This document shows positions 32,649 through 44,354 of a DNA stretch of 64,000 nt, piece by piece. A program made the translations under genes and the position numbers. The notes beneath the pieces are model-generated. The model searched no databases, was not told where the DNA came from, and worked only from the letters and a program-made list of their open reading frames with translations. The DNA is from Pyrus communis (Eukaryota > Streptophyta > Magnoliopsida > Rosales > Rosaceae), in assembly GCF_963583255.1 (NCBI RefSeq), contig NC_084813.1, forward strand, positions 6,744,001 through 6,808,000. Direction: 5' to 3'. Positions within the stretch are counted from its first letter, which is position 1, and each line of letters opens with the position of its first letter.

Positions 32649-34920
32649 ATGTCAGAGTCTGAAAGTCCTAGTGATGAGGGCTCCCCTAGCTCTAGCTCTA
32701 GGTTTGAGCTTGCAATGTTGGAGTCTTCAGGGCCTTTGTTGGAGTCTTGTACCAAAGAAACGTTGGATGATTTTCGCAATTGTCAAACTTTAGCCAATAT
32801 TGGTTCTTCCTCCTTCATGTCAGTGGGTAAGGGGGTTGTTTTTTACGCCATACTCATATTTCATTCTGAGTTCACAGCGGACCTTTTAGAGAAAAACTTG
32901 TTAGATAACGAAATGGAGCTTGAAGCTATAAGGTAGTTATGTAGTATCCCTCGCAGTGTAGGAATGCGTTTGGTACATCATGAAGAATTTCCCTCTGAAC
33001 TGCCCAAGGGTCATGTCATGTTTTATACTCAAATATTATTGACCTTAGGGGCGAAGTTGCCATTACACCCTTGGTTGCAACGGATGATATCTTTCATTGG
33101 ATATGCGACTGGGCAACTCAATCCTGGTTTTTGGGATACCTTGATCGGGTTTTATACTATTTGGATGGAATGTGGGTTAGGTGAGCCTTCCTTCCATCAG
33201 TGGCGCTACTGCTATAAGATGCGCCCATTGAAAGCATGCCCTGGATATGCCGAGTGTGCATGTGAGAGCGTATTGTCTTTGGTAAGAAAAAGGCGTACTG
33301 CACTTGGAAAAATCGTTGGTGCTTTCTTTATTATGATTGGGAGCATGTTAGGGGTATCACGCCTGAGCGATTTGTTCTTACTCACTTCCAGACTGTAGGT
33401 TGTAATGTATCCATTGTTCGCATTGTTTGCTATTTGTTGTAGTTTCTTCTTGCGTCTAACATTTTCCTTCATGCAGTAACTCGAGGCAACATCCAATTGT
33501 CTGGACGGGAATTGGCTGATGTAGAGAAGGTGTTAAGGGTGCTTAAGGATGATAGACATTTGGGCAAGCTACGACCTTTGTTTCGAAAGTACGGTTTCCA
33601 ACCCCTAGTGTCGGAGTACCAGAGACGAGCAAGTAAGTTGTATCCTTTATTTCGCCCCCTTTTTCTTTTACAAAGTTGCATTCTTTACTTTGATTTTTCT
33701 TGTTCAGTGGAGAAAGTGAGCAAGAAAGGGGGGACTAGCACCAATAAAGGGAAAGCACCCATGTTAGTTCCTGTAGATGACATTTTGTTTCACAAGGGAG
33801 ATCATAAACACCGGGTAAGGCCAGCCCCTAGACCTAAGTCGCAAGAGGAGGTCCTCAAGATCACTGCCTCAAAAAGAGCTGAAGCTGAGGCTATCGGGTG
33901 TGCTGCTGCCATAGTTGCAGGGGATGAGAGACGACTGTTACCTCATCTTCCTACCATCGAGCCCATCTTTCCTCCAACCATGAAGTCCACTGACCAAGAA
34001 GGTGACCCTAGCTCCAGCCGTAAGAGGAAGTATAAGGAAGAAGTTGGCAGCATCCATTGGAAGGATTTGAAGGTTGCCATGCAGCCAAGTAGTTTTAGGT
34101 ATGTCAATAATTACTTGGCAGGACGTCGATGAGAATGAATCAGATCGTGACCGGATGATGAGGCTATCTTCTTATGTAAGTGTTATTCTGTCATTTCTTT
34201 ATTTTCTTCCCTCTTTTTCTTGGTAGTGACGATCATCTTGTCATGTAGGTCATGACTGAGTACGACGACAGATTACGAGAGGTCGAGCGGTACAAGGCAA
34301 AGTTTAAAGAGAATAACCAGCTTGTGAATGATGCTAGAAAAACGAGCAAAGCTTTGGCTGAGGCCATCCGCCTCAAAGATCAACACTTTAAGAGTTTGAA
34401 GAGGCGAAATGGTGAGAATGTGAGGCTCAAGAAACAATTGGAGGGGACTAAGAAACAGTTGGAGACTACTATCCTCGAAGTTTCCAAGGTGAAAGGGGAG
34501 TTGGATAGTGCCTTGGTTAAAGTTTCTGAGCTAAAGAGGAGTATCTCAACTGAGATGGAGGCTGCCGTGCAAGAGTTCTTAGGTTCCCAGGCCTTTCAAG
34601 ATGCTTTTAAACCTCACTGCATCCGGGCGGCTAATTTTGAGAAAAGGAAATGGATGGCCGTCCTTGAGCGTTACGATAATGGAAGCATTATCCAGAAGTA
34701 CCGTGATGAGATGGATGAGTACCGATAAAGAGGTGAAGCCTTCGTTCTCGCAGTTGATCCTAGTAGTGAGGATGACTCTGATAATGAGGCTAGTGTCGGT
34801 GAGCAGTCTCAGGAAAGTGAGGATGGTTCTGGAGATATCGAGGATGGCGGCGATGACAATGTGGTTCAAACGCAGAGTGATATTGTCAGGGGTTCGACCT
34901 TAGATGAGGATGACTCATAG
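32649..34920 (+). pseudogene. Antisense extra ORF of the Tat retrotransposon, degenerate
   Basis: The plus strand encodes an acidic serine-rich start (MSESESPSDEG), a globular region (32964-33398) with FPSELPKGHVMFYTQILL and a WMECGL segment, a basic linker (about 33708-34132), a long charged coiled coil (34255-34680, with repeated LKKQLEGTKKQLE-like heptads) and an acidic tail ending at 34918-34920. Introns are likely, for example the donor at about 33633 and acceptor at about 33707. Lesions are a TAG near 32936, a frameshift near 33290 and a TAA near 34726, after which the same frame continues. Such extra ORFs are known in Tat elements; their function is not established. Confidence 0.7.
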
Positions 34921-35366
34921 TGCCTTTTGTTTTTCTGCATGTATTTTGAAAGTACTAGTTTGTTGTTTGTGTGGTATGTGCCATGTACTCTGGATGTACT
35001 AGTTTATTGTTTGTCTGGCATGTGCCATGTTATAAGGCTGAAGGTTTTTTGTTTATGTATGTTTGCAACCTTGTACTGTGCGCTTTGATGTTATTTGCCA
35101 AGTATTTGTACTATCATTGATGAATGTTTGGTTATGTTTGAATAGATCCCTTGTTTGGATATAAGTCATGTTGACATATATATATAGACTTTATTTCATG
35201 TTGTAAGCATTCGTGTTGAAGCTTCAAACCTGAGCGTTTCAGTGATAGGGATGTAAAGGAGTTAGGACCAGGTTGTCTAAATCACCTCTTTATTGAATTG
35301 ATGCCAAATGGCCTTCATTACATAGAATGCCGAATGGCCGTAGCTCAACGGTTGTACAGTGTGTGT

Positions 35367-38300
35367 CTACTTGTAATAGTACTTCAAGTGATCAGCGTTC
35401 CATGGATGGCCAAGGGTCTTGCCATCGGAGCTCCTCAGCTTGTAGGAACCAGGGCGACTGATGCTAATAACTTCAAACGGTCCATCCCAATTTGGGCTAA
35501 GCGTGCCTTCACTCGGGACTCTGTCGCAGAGTAGTCTTTTCTTCAATACCCAGTCCCTCACTTTGAAAGAGCGCGGTTTGACTCTTGAGTCATAGTAGTT
35601 GGAGATGCGCTGCTTGTAGGCGACATTCCTCAAGTGAGCCTGGTTTCTGTGTTCCTCGACTAGATCCAAGTTGAGGGTGAGTTGTTTGTCATTTTCACTT
35701 TGCATGTAGTTCTGGACTCGAAACGTTGCTTGCTCAAGCTCAACTGGGACAACAACCTCTGTACCAAAGGCAAGTGAGAATGGAGTTTCTCCTGTTGAAG
35801 TCCGATATAAAGTGCGGTATGACCAAAGAACTTGGGGTACAAATTCTGGCCAACAACCTTTAGCCTTGTCCAAGCTGGTTTTCAAAGTGCGCTTGATTAT
35901 TTTGTTGATGGCCTCAACTTGTCCGTTAGACTGGGGATGAGCCGGGGAGGCAAAACATAAGTTGATGTTGAATTTAGAACAGAACATCCTGAACTTCTTG
36001 TTGTCAAACTGTCGCCCATTGTCCGTGACTATCGCATTAGGAATGCCAAATCTGCAAAGGATGTTCTTCCATACGAAGTCTTCTATTTTTGCCTCAGTAA
36101 TGGTTGCCAAGGGTTCTACTTCGGCCCACTTTGTGAAGTAGTCAACTACAACGATTGCATAGCGGACCTTGCCTTTTCCTGCAGGCATTGGGCTGATCAA
36201 ATCAAGTCCCCATTGGGCCAAGGGCCAAGGGCTGATCATAAGAGTAAGAGGCTCGGGAGGGGAGTGATGAATAGTTGCGTAGCGTTGACACTTATCACAT
36301 GAGCGGGATATTCTGATGGCATCTTGGTGGAGTGTTGGCCAGTAATATCCATGGTGAAAAGCCTTGTGTGCTAGGGATCGAGATCCAGCATGATCTCCGC
36401 AGACTCCTTCATGTATTTCTCGAAGGACAATTTCCGCTTCTGCAGGTGTGAGGCACCGTAAGTATGGTAGGTTAAAGCCTCGCTTGTAGAGTTGGTCATT
36501 AATGATCAGGTAGCAGGTAGACTTGTATCGAATCTGTTTATCTTGGACTTTATCATTTGGGAGAGTGCCATAAACAAGGAATTTATAAATTGGGGTGATC
36601 CAGCTATCCCCCTGTTGCAAGTTGCACACTTCTGTGACCATGGTGCTTGGTGTTGCCAACAATTCGACATGAATTTTTCTCCCAATCTTGTCTTCCACTG
36701 CTGCGATGAGGCGAGCCAAAGCGTCTGCATGACTGTTTGCCGCTTGATGGACTTGGGTGATCTGGTAGTGGAAGTGCTTGAGCAAAAGCTGCGTTTGCGC
36801 AAGATACGCTACCATGGAGTTATCCTTAGCGTCAAAGTTGTTCGTGACCTGGTTAAACACCAATTGGGAGTCACTGAAGATATTAATTTGTTTAACTCCA
36901 AGGTGTTTGGCCAAACGTAAGCCTACTAAAAGGGCCTCATACTCGGCTTCATTGTTCGACGCCTTGAATTTAAAGCAAAGAGCATACTCTATTGCCATTT
37001 TGTCGGGGGTAGTCAGGACTAGTCCTGCTCCACAACCCTGTTGGTTGGATGAGCCATCAACATATAGAGTCCATACTGGGAGTGTTGGTTCTACATTCCG
37101 TGTTTCCAGGGGTGATGAAGCCGCTGCCTCAGGTGTAGGAGAAATGTCAACGGGATAAGTGAATTTGGCAATGAAATCTGCAACTCCTTGGCTCTTTTCA
37201 GCTAGCTTTGGGTGGTAAGAGATGTCAAACTCTCCCAGTGCTATGGCCCATTTGATCATTCGCCCCGAAGTGTCAGGACTCTGAAGTATTTGTCGAAGGG
37301 GGTGATTGGTAAGCACGATGATGGAGTGTGCTTGGAAGTAGGGGCAAAGTTTCAGAGCAGACATGACTAATGCTAGAGCTAATTTCTCAATGTTGGAGTA
37401 TCGTGTCTCCGCATCTTGTAGAGCTTTGCTAGCGTAGTAGACAGGTCGTTTGATACTACCATCCCTACGAATGAGGACTGAACTAACTGCTGAAGCTGAG
37501 ACAGATAAATAGACAATTAGGGTGTCGCCAACTTCAGGTTTGGAAAGCAGAAAGGCTTTACTCATGTACTCCTTGAGTTTCTTAAATGTTTCGGCACATT
37601 CATCGGTCCACGTAATGTACTTCTTACTTCCCTTAAGTACTTTGAAAAAAGGAGCGTATTTGTCTGTGGCCTTAAAGATGAACCTGGTCAAGGCTGCCAC
37701 CTTGCCAGTAAGGTTCTGGATGTCTTTTGAGGTTACTGGTTCTTTCATGTCCATGATTTCTTTGATCTTCTCGAGGTTAGCTTCAATGCCTCGTTGGCTA
37801 ATCATGAAGCCCAAGAATTTTCCAGAGCCCACACCGATAGCGCATTTGTTGGGGTTCAACCTCATTCGATACTTCTTCAGGATGGAGAAGGTTTCAGACA
37901 AGTTGGCAATGTGTTGGTCAGCATGTTTGCTTTTGACTAACATATCATCAACATAAACTTCCATGATTTTCCCAATCTGTTCAGCGAACATTGAATTGAC
38001 TAATCTTTGATAAGTCGCCCCTGCATTCTTTAGGCCGAATGGCATGACTTTATAGCAATATAGTCCTCTATCAGTGGTGAAGGCTGTGTGTTCTTGGTCC
38101 GAAGGGTTCATGAGGATTTGATTGTACCTTGAGTAAGCATCCATGAAGCTCAAGAGTTCACACCCTGCTGTAGAGTCTACAAGTCTATCAATGAAAGGAA
38201 GGGGAAAACTATCATTCGGGCATCCTTTGTTTAAGTCGGTGTAGTCGACACACATTCTCCACAAGATCTTTTGAAGCAAGAGACTTTCCTTGGTCGGATT

Positions 38301-39387
38301 TTTCTTAACAAGGACCACATTTGCTACCCACGTTGGATAATTGACTTCACGGATGAAGCCTATGCTTTTAAGTTTTTCAACTTCTGCCTTCATTGCTTCA
38401 TATCGTTCAACATCATAAGATCTTCGCTTCTGTCTCACCGGCTTGGTCTTGGGATCAATACTCAAGCGATGACAGATGATATTAGGAGAAATGCCTAGCA
38501 TATCCTCGTATGACCAGGCAAAGACTTCAGTGTTCTCTTGCAAAAAAGAGATCAATGCCAACCAAATGGATGGTGACAAAGTGGTGCCAATCTTCACTAT
38601 GCGATCTGGATAATCTTTTGAGATAGAGACCTTCTCCAACTCTTCAGCAGGTTGTGCTTGCTGGGTGAAAGAGTCATCTCGAGGATTGTCGGGTTGATTG
38701 TTACCACCGTGAATATTCAAGTTGGCTTTGTCCGAGCTGGTCTTGATAACTTGGTCATGTATAGAAAGTGTTTCTTTGGGTACATGCAAGTGTTGTTGCT
38801 TGACTGAAGTGTTGTAACATGATCGTGCACTAAGTTGATCTCCTCTGATGTAACCATTGCCATAGGGGGTTGGAAATTTCATTAACAACATATGCGTGGA
38901 TACCATGGCCTTGAGATCATTAATGCATGTGCGCCCAAATATGACATTGTATGCCGTTGGGCAGTCGACCACCAAGAAGTTAGTGGTGATGGTGGCTGTG
39001 TACGGGCCTGTACCAATGGTGAAGGGTAAATGTACGCTCCCTAAAGGTTGCACGGCATCACCAGAGAAGCTTATCAAAGGAGAAATCGAGTGATCAAGCA
39101 AATGTTCAGCTACATTAAGTGTTTTGAAAGCTTCAACAAACATGATATTGACCGACGTCCCCGTGTCTACCAGGATTCGTCGTACATCAAAGTTGGCTAT
39201 GTGAGCCTCCACAATCAGTGGGTCATTGTGAGGATAGATGATACCTCTTTCTTCCTCAAGGTAGAAACATATTGGATCCCAATTAGGCTTTTGATACTTG
39301 CCTCCCCTGATGTCTTCCACGTGAAACGCTTGGTGGCTAGGCTTCAACGTTCGTTCATTGTTTTTCATGGCCCTGTTGGAAGATTCA
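35367..39387 (-). CDS. Ty3/gypsy (Tat lineage) pol: protease, reverse transcriptase, RNase H, integrase
   Basis: One uninterrupted frame. In order it shows: protease active site LVDTGTSVNIMF; reverse transcriptase with MCVDYTDLNKGCPNDSFPLP and the catalytic YVDDML; RNase H starting TLYVDGSSNQQGCGAG; the integrase zinc-binding region with HHGYYWPTLHQDA and CDKCQRYA; and the integrase core with DLISPMPAGKG, IVTDNGRQF and QSNGQVEAINK, which contains the acidic catalytic residues. The last residues are WNADHLKYYYK. The annotated start upstream at 39443 lies inside the nested solo LTR, so the first ~19 residues of that ORF are foreign and I begin at the junction. A stretch of about 11 residues (TKESLLLQKIL) between VLVKKN and WRMCVD is not seen in typical relatives. 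Its own expression is doubtful because the solo LTR separates it from gag. Confidence 0.9.
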
Positions 39388-41359
39388 TGTAACAACCCGT
39401 CCCTGGATTTACGTAAGAAAAATGGGTATTTTTGTATTTTCACTAAGTTTGGGGATACCTTCCTTTTTAAAATTGTTTTTGAGTCTTAATTGGTGAGCCC
39501 AAGGGGCCCACCCCCTGTTTTTGTTCCCCCGGTTCCTTCCCTTTCCCTTTTCTTTTGTTTGTTTTTTTCTGAAAAGTCTCTCTCTCTCTTTCTTTCTCTT
39601 TGTCTTCCTCTCCCTCCCTCCGAGCAGAACACACACACACACACACACACCCATGCCCACACCTATAGCTCTTTTCTAACCCTGTGGTTGTGTTTTGGAC
39701 GTCAAACCATGAAGAAACCACCTCGGAGACATTTCCCAGTTTTCCGGCGAGCACCACCTCTTTCGAGGAAATTTCCGGCCAAAACACGGCGAGTTGGCCA
39801 GCGTACGAGGTATCAATCTCTTCGTCTCGCTGAGTACTACAACTTTTCTTTTTGTTTCACCCGATTTCATTGAGTATGGAAGAAGTTATACTCATTTGAA
39901 TCTTACCCAGTTTCCGGCAACCTTAGTGACTTTCGAGGCAATTTCCGGCCAAACCACGGCGAGTTGGCCGGCGTGCAAGGTATAAATCTCTTAGTCTCGC
40001 TGAGTACTACAAATTTCCTTTTTGTTTTACCCAATTTCATTGAGTATTGAAGAAGTTATGCTCATTTGAAATCTTACCCAGTTTCCGGCGGACACCCGTG
40101 GCTTCCAGGCTGTTTTCCGGCCAAATCCGACCCTGATGACGGGAACTAAGGGTATATTTCGATTCCTTACCTTCGGGGCTTCAATTTGGTATATTGAATG
40201 ACATGTTTTGGTTGAGTTTTGAGCTCCAACGGAGCTTGGGAATTCTCCGGCCGAAAATCGGCCTTCCCCCTCCTTGGAATCCGGCGACCACCAAACCCAA
40301 AGGCCTTAGGGCCTGGTTGCAAGCCCAAACCCATTACCCTTTTAATTGGGCCATTGGGCCATGAGGTTTCAAATCCAAACCCACTTTCCTTCTAACCCAA
40401 ACCCAACCCACCTAAAACCTAAACCCAATTACCCTAACCCAAAACCCTAAAGCCCAAACCCGTGACCCGTTGACCCGTGACTCGTTGACCGTTGACCCAG
40501 TCAACGGTCAGCATTGACTTTGACTTTGACCGTTGATTTTTTGGGTTTTCGTGCAGGACCCTTCCTTGGCTAATTTCGACGTCCTGAACCCGTTTCCGAA
40601 GTCCGTTTTCCCAAATTCAATCTTTTGAGTAGAGTTTGACTAAATGTACCATTTATGTGCTTAGGGGCGATTATCTGTGGCGTTTCCTTCTTCGCTAGAT
40701 AGCGTTGCTTTTCGACGGCGAAGTACTGTGAGTGGACCCCTTCTAAAAATGCATGTTTTGATAGTATAAATGCATACATGAAAAGCATGATTTGATGATT
40801 ATGTTTTATGAAACGTTTTACGAGATAACATGTTTACTGAGGCTAATTTGAATTATTACTATTTTTCCTATAACCCATGTTCTTATAGAATATCTGATAG
40901 ATGACGATATGATATTTAGAACATGTTTAGAACACCTCTTTATAATATAGATGATGCATGACTTTATACTATGAAGTTGATTTTCAATATATGTATGTTC
41001 ACTGGTTTTGTACTTACCTAGTGGTCCTTTCCGCTACGGGACGTAGGGATAGATTCGGTCCGTCCCGGGCGATAGTTTGGTGTTGGCATAGGGCCTGGAG
41101 TGTGTTTTCCTCTGACTGTCTGCTCAGAGACGGGGAGCCGGCATGGGGCCTGAAGTGTATTTTCCTCTGACTGTCTGCTTAGAGACGGGGAGCCGGCATG
41201 GGGCCTGGAGAGTTGTATCGGACATTCACTAGTGTTTATTATTTATGCGAATTATGATTTGAGACATTGCACGACATGCTAGGTTTCGGAAAACCTATGT
41301 TTATCATTATATATATGTGTTTTCATAAAACCTGGGGGTTAGTATGTTGATAACTGTTT

Positions 41360-41393
<34 letters not shown>

Positions 41394-41738
41394 ACTTGGT
41401 CCACTCATGTTTGTTTTGCGCCCTCCTAAGGACTTAGAATCGAGGCATACAATCCCGACGTCCAGGCACTTCCGCATCGGCATCTTCGAGTCCTCTTAGT
41501 GTAGGACCCATTCCTTTGTTTCATTCAATTTTATACTATTTTCTTCTAGTGTTCTAGATTAGAGGTGTGCTCTGAACACGGTCCTTATTTGCATATTAAT
41601 TATTCTTTTATATTTATAAACCTTATTTATCCCTTATTTTCAGCATTTGCACTTAATAAATGGCTTTCGTCACCCTCGGGTGTCGGCCAGCACATGCCTA
41701 TCCTGGCATTCGGGGAATATCGGGGTCGGGGCGTGTCA
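39388..41738 (+). mobile_element. Solo LTR of a second gypsy element, nested in the Tat gag-pol
   Basis: Starts TGTAACAACCCG and ends GGGGCGTGTCA, flanked by the perfect 5-bp duplication ATTCA (39383-39387 and 41739-41743). No internal gag-pol is present, so the element has recombined to a single 2351-bp LTR. Removing it and one ATTCA rejoins the reading frame of the host element across the site. It contains a (TA)n run near 41363-41390 and a 55-bp tandem repeat at 41086-41211. Long LTRs with this kind of start suggest a chromovirus (Tekay/Del-type), an inference only. Confidence 0.93.
41086..41211. repeat. 55-bp tandem repeat inside the solo LTR
   Basis: 'gcatrgggcctg' units begin at 41086, 41141 and 41196 (the last partial), each continuing with 'ttttcctctgactgtctgct' and 'agagacggggagccg'. 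LTR-internal tandem repeats are common in long gypsy LTRs. Confidence 0.9.
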
Positions 41739-41743
41739 ATTCA

Positions 41744-43800
41744 GATAGGGGTGTGCCACCGCTGATGGAATATATCACATTCACTTGGCGTTGGTTGTGG
41801 TTATCCCTTGGAGGGTGAAGGAGGAACTAGTCAATTTTTCCTTCACGTGCCAAAGCTTCAATATGATCACGGAGGGTGATACATTTCTCGCCGTCATGGC
41901 CATTATACTCGTGGTAACCACAAAACATGCCTGTGTTCTTCGTGGACTTGAAATCTGGCTCCCTCGGCCTTGGCTTTGGTATCAAGTGAGCTATACTGGG
42001 GTAAATGGCCGTGCATGTGGCGTTCAAAGGTGTGTATGTCTCATACCTCGGGGTAGGACCATTCTTGACACCTGTTTGGCCCACTGCATTGGCCGCCTGG
42101 GGGCGGGTATTATCGTGGTGATACCTTTGGTTATCGCGATAGTGCCCCTTACTCTTTTTATTAAAATGAGACTGGTGAGGATGAAAGTCTTTCCTCTTGC
42201 CCTGAGAATGATACGCCTGTTGACTTGGCGAGGTATTAGGTAGGGCAGGGGGAAGCGTCGCTGCTGTTTGGAAGGTTGAGGTCTTCTCATTCAGTTGGAT
42301 TTGGCTTCCACTCCTCATTTGCTGATAAGGGATGGCTGTAGGGGGTTTCCCTTGATATGTCCTTGCCTCGGCGGAGGTATGGTTATAAGCCTGTGCCATT
42401 ACCTCAGAGTAAGTCTTCCAAGTGTTAGCATTGATCATGTACTTGAAGAAACAGTCGCGTAAGCCTGCCGTGAAGGCTTTAGGGCGGCCTTGTCATCTGA
42501 CTCAGCGCAGCGAGAATACTCATGGCTGAAGTGGCCGGCATACTTTCGTAGTGACTCATCTGGCTTTTGGCGAATAGTGTATAAGTCATCTGCGGAATAC
42601 AAACGATCTGTCTGGAAGATGTGTTGAGAGACAAATAGTTTCCTCAGTTCCTCAAATGAGTCTACTGTCTCAGGTGGAAGACGACAATACCAATTCAGAG
42701 CTCCGCGAGAGAGGGTAGAGGGGAAGAGAAGACATCGTTATTCATCAGTGTGCATCCGGTATGCCATGGTGGACTCAAAGAGGTTAAGGTGTTCAATCAG
42801 GTCCTCCCTTCCAGTGTAGAGTTGTAAGCCAAGTTTCTGCTTTGTCTTTGCTTGGAGGGGGTGTCGAGGATCTTCCTTGTAAGAGGGCCAGGTCTAGGTT
42901 GGTTCCAGTTAGGTATTTCGGCCTGACGTTCGACCTTCAACTTGTTTACTTCCTCAAGGAATTGTAGGACAAGGGGGTCCTGAGTGGAGTCACATACTGC
43001 TGGATCCTTCTTCCATAAGTCTCCATCTCCTCTTGGAAGTAGGAAAGCTTGGTCAAGGGCATAAGATTTTTCTTTGGACTCACCGTACTGACTTCCAGGG
43101 CAAGCCTGTCGAAATGCCCCCGAGTCTCCCGTACCCTCATATTCCTCTAGGACATGTCACTCATTCCCTAGATTGGCAATTGGCTTGGGGCATGGAAGAG
43201 GACCGAACCTTTCAGAAACCCTTGGATCATTGACCTTCGAGCTTATGTGGATGGGGTTCTCTCGACGTTGCCTCAGGAAGTCCTGACAGTCGCAATAAAC
43301 GACTTTTGATCATTCTACTCCTTCTGCAAGAAGGTGCCTTCCTCCACTTCTCCTGCTTCGGGTTGAAGCGGCTCGGTTGAGAGAGGTATCATGTTGATCG
43401 ACACCTTGATGAGTAACTCGTTCCCCATTAAGGATATCCATGTTGAAGGCAGGTGATCCCTCGTGTTGCGGGGCACCCAGGTGGTGGTTGACTTCCCCGG
43501 GGGCGATGAGTTCGTGTGTTTGAGTATGCCTAGCTTCATGGAGCATTCTGAAGAGCTTCTCATACTGCTCCTGGAGGATCTCATTCTTTATCGCTATCTT
43601 ATTGTTCTGAGCCTCTAGCTCATCGACTTTAGCCTGAAGAGCAAACCTCTTTCGTTCCTTCTTTCATTGATTTGCACTAAGTGCGAGGAGGGTGTCGTTC
43701 TGCGTGTTGTGGCTCCCTTCACTCCCCATGTTGGAGAGGGGTGCCTGGTCGAAGGAAAGTGTGCGAATGGTGGAAACCAGCTTGACAAAGCTGGAGAGAG
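41744..43800 (-). pseudogene. Tat element gag region, broken
   Basis: The minus strand includes an N-terminal helical segment (QEQYEKLFRMLHEARHTQTH, about 43600-43500), further fragments at 43140-42946, and a 203-residue ORF (42438-41827) with the capsid-end motif MFCGYHEYNGHDGEKC. The frame is lost at least once between 43300 and 42440. An in-frame TAG at 41827-41829 interrupts the conserved stretch after REGKID before the frame continues to the solo LTR junction. Gag forms the virus-like particle in intact elements. Confidence 0.75.
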
Positions 43801-43814
43801 TAGGAATAAGTGCG

Positions 43815-43834
43815 ATTCCCACAGACGGCACCAA
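43815..43834 (-). other. Primer-binding region of the Tat element
   Basis: Immediately downstream of the LTR end on the minus strand lies TTTGGTGCCGTCTGTGGGA, the position and form of a tRNA primer-binding site in Tat-type elements. The matching tRNA cannot be named from the window alone. Confidence 0.6.
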
Positions 43835-43835
43835 A

Positions 43836-44354
43836 TGTTAATGCACAAAATCGGCGAGGACTTTGGTACAACAGAAAGTGTCAAGTTTGTGACCTTCGCT
43901 AGGTTGCTCTGGTCATTAGTATGGATAAGTATGTAAATGAATAGAGACAGGGAAGCAAATAACACAAGATGTACGTGGTTCACCCAGATTGGCTACGTCC
44001 ACGGAATAGAGGAGTTCTCATTAGTTGTGAAGTGTTTACACAAATACATAGGTTCAAGCTCTCTTTTTGTGAGTTCTAGTGAATAGTTTAGTACAAATGA
44101 CATTAGGGATTATTGTGGGGAGAATGATCTCCTTTTATATAAGAGAGTTTCTACCTTTGTTCTGACATTGACACGTATCGTGTTGTGATTGGCCTCTGAT
44201 ATCAACACGTGTCGCGCTATGATTGGCTTTTGATACCGACATGTGTCGTGTTGTGATTGGCCTCCTGGTTGGAGGAGAAATCTTGTGGGTCCTTGACGGT
44301 ATGCTGTTGACCGGTGCTTAGTAGTTTCGGGATTGGTCAAGTATGGTACAAACA
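43836..44354 (-). repeat. 5' LTR of the Tat element (519 bp)
   Basis: On the minus strand it runs from TGTTTGTACC to CATTAACA, followed at once by the primer-binding region. It contains short tandem units around 44165-44265 with the core 'acacgtrtcg' and a TATA-like 'tatataag' near 44137 (plus strand 'cttttatataag'). The outer edge abuts LRR-exon sequence of the second TNL at 44355. Confidence 0.85.

Larger units (their letters stand above)
32198..44354 (-). mobile_element. Tat-lineage Ty3/gypsy LTR retrotransposon, 3' LTR missing, with a nested solo LTR
   Basis: On the minus strand from right to left: LTR (44354-43836), primer-binding region, gag (about 43800-41744), a foreign solo LTR (41738-39388), pol (39387-35367), and an ORF in the opposite orientation (32649-34920, plus strand). 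The layout protease-RT-RNaseH-integrase, with an extra antisense ORF between pol and the 3' end, is that described for the Tat lineage. No second copy of the 519-bp LTR is present at the left end; the element stops at a 36-base T run (32198-32233). No matching 5-bp target duplication exists (attca on the left, ctact on the right). It lies inside the LRR exon of the second TNL, in the same orientation. Confidence 0.88.

Noticed and set aside
36492..36920. A 142-codon plus-strand ORF (and others across 36492-38498)
   Set aside because: All lie antisense to the well-supported pol frame and show no domain.
39388..41738. A conventional intergenic or promoter region between gag and pol
   Set aside because: TG..CA-type ends and exact ATTCA duplications identify an inserted solo LTR.
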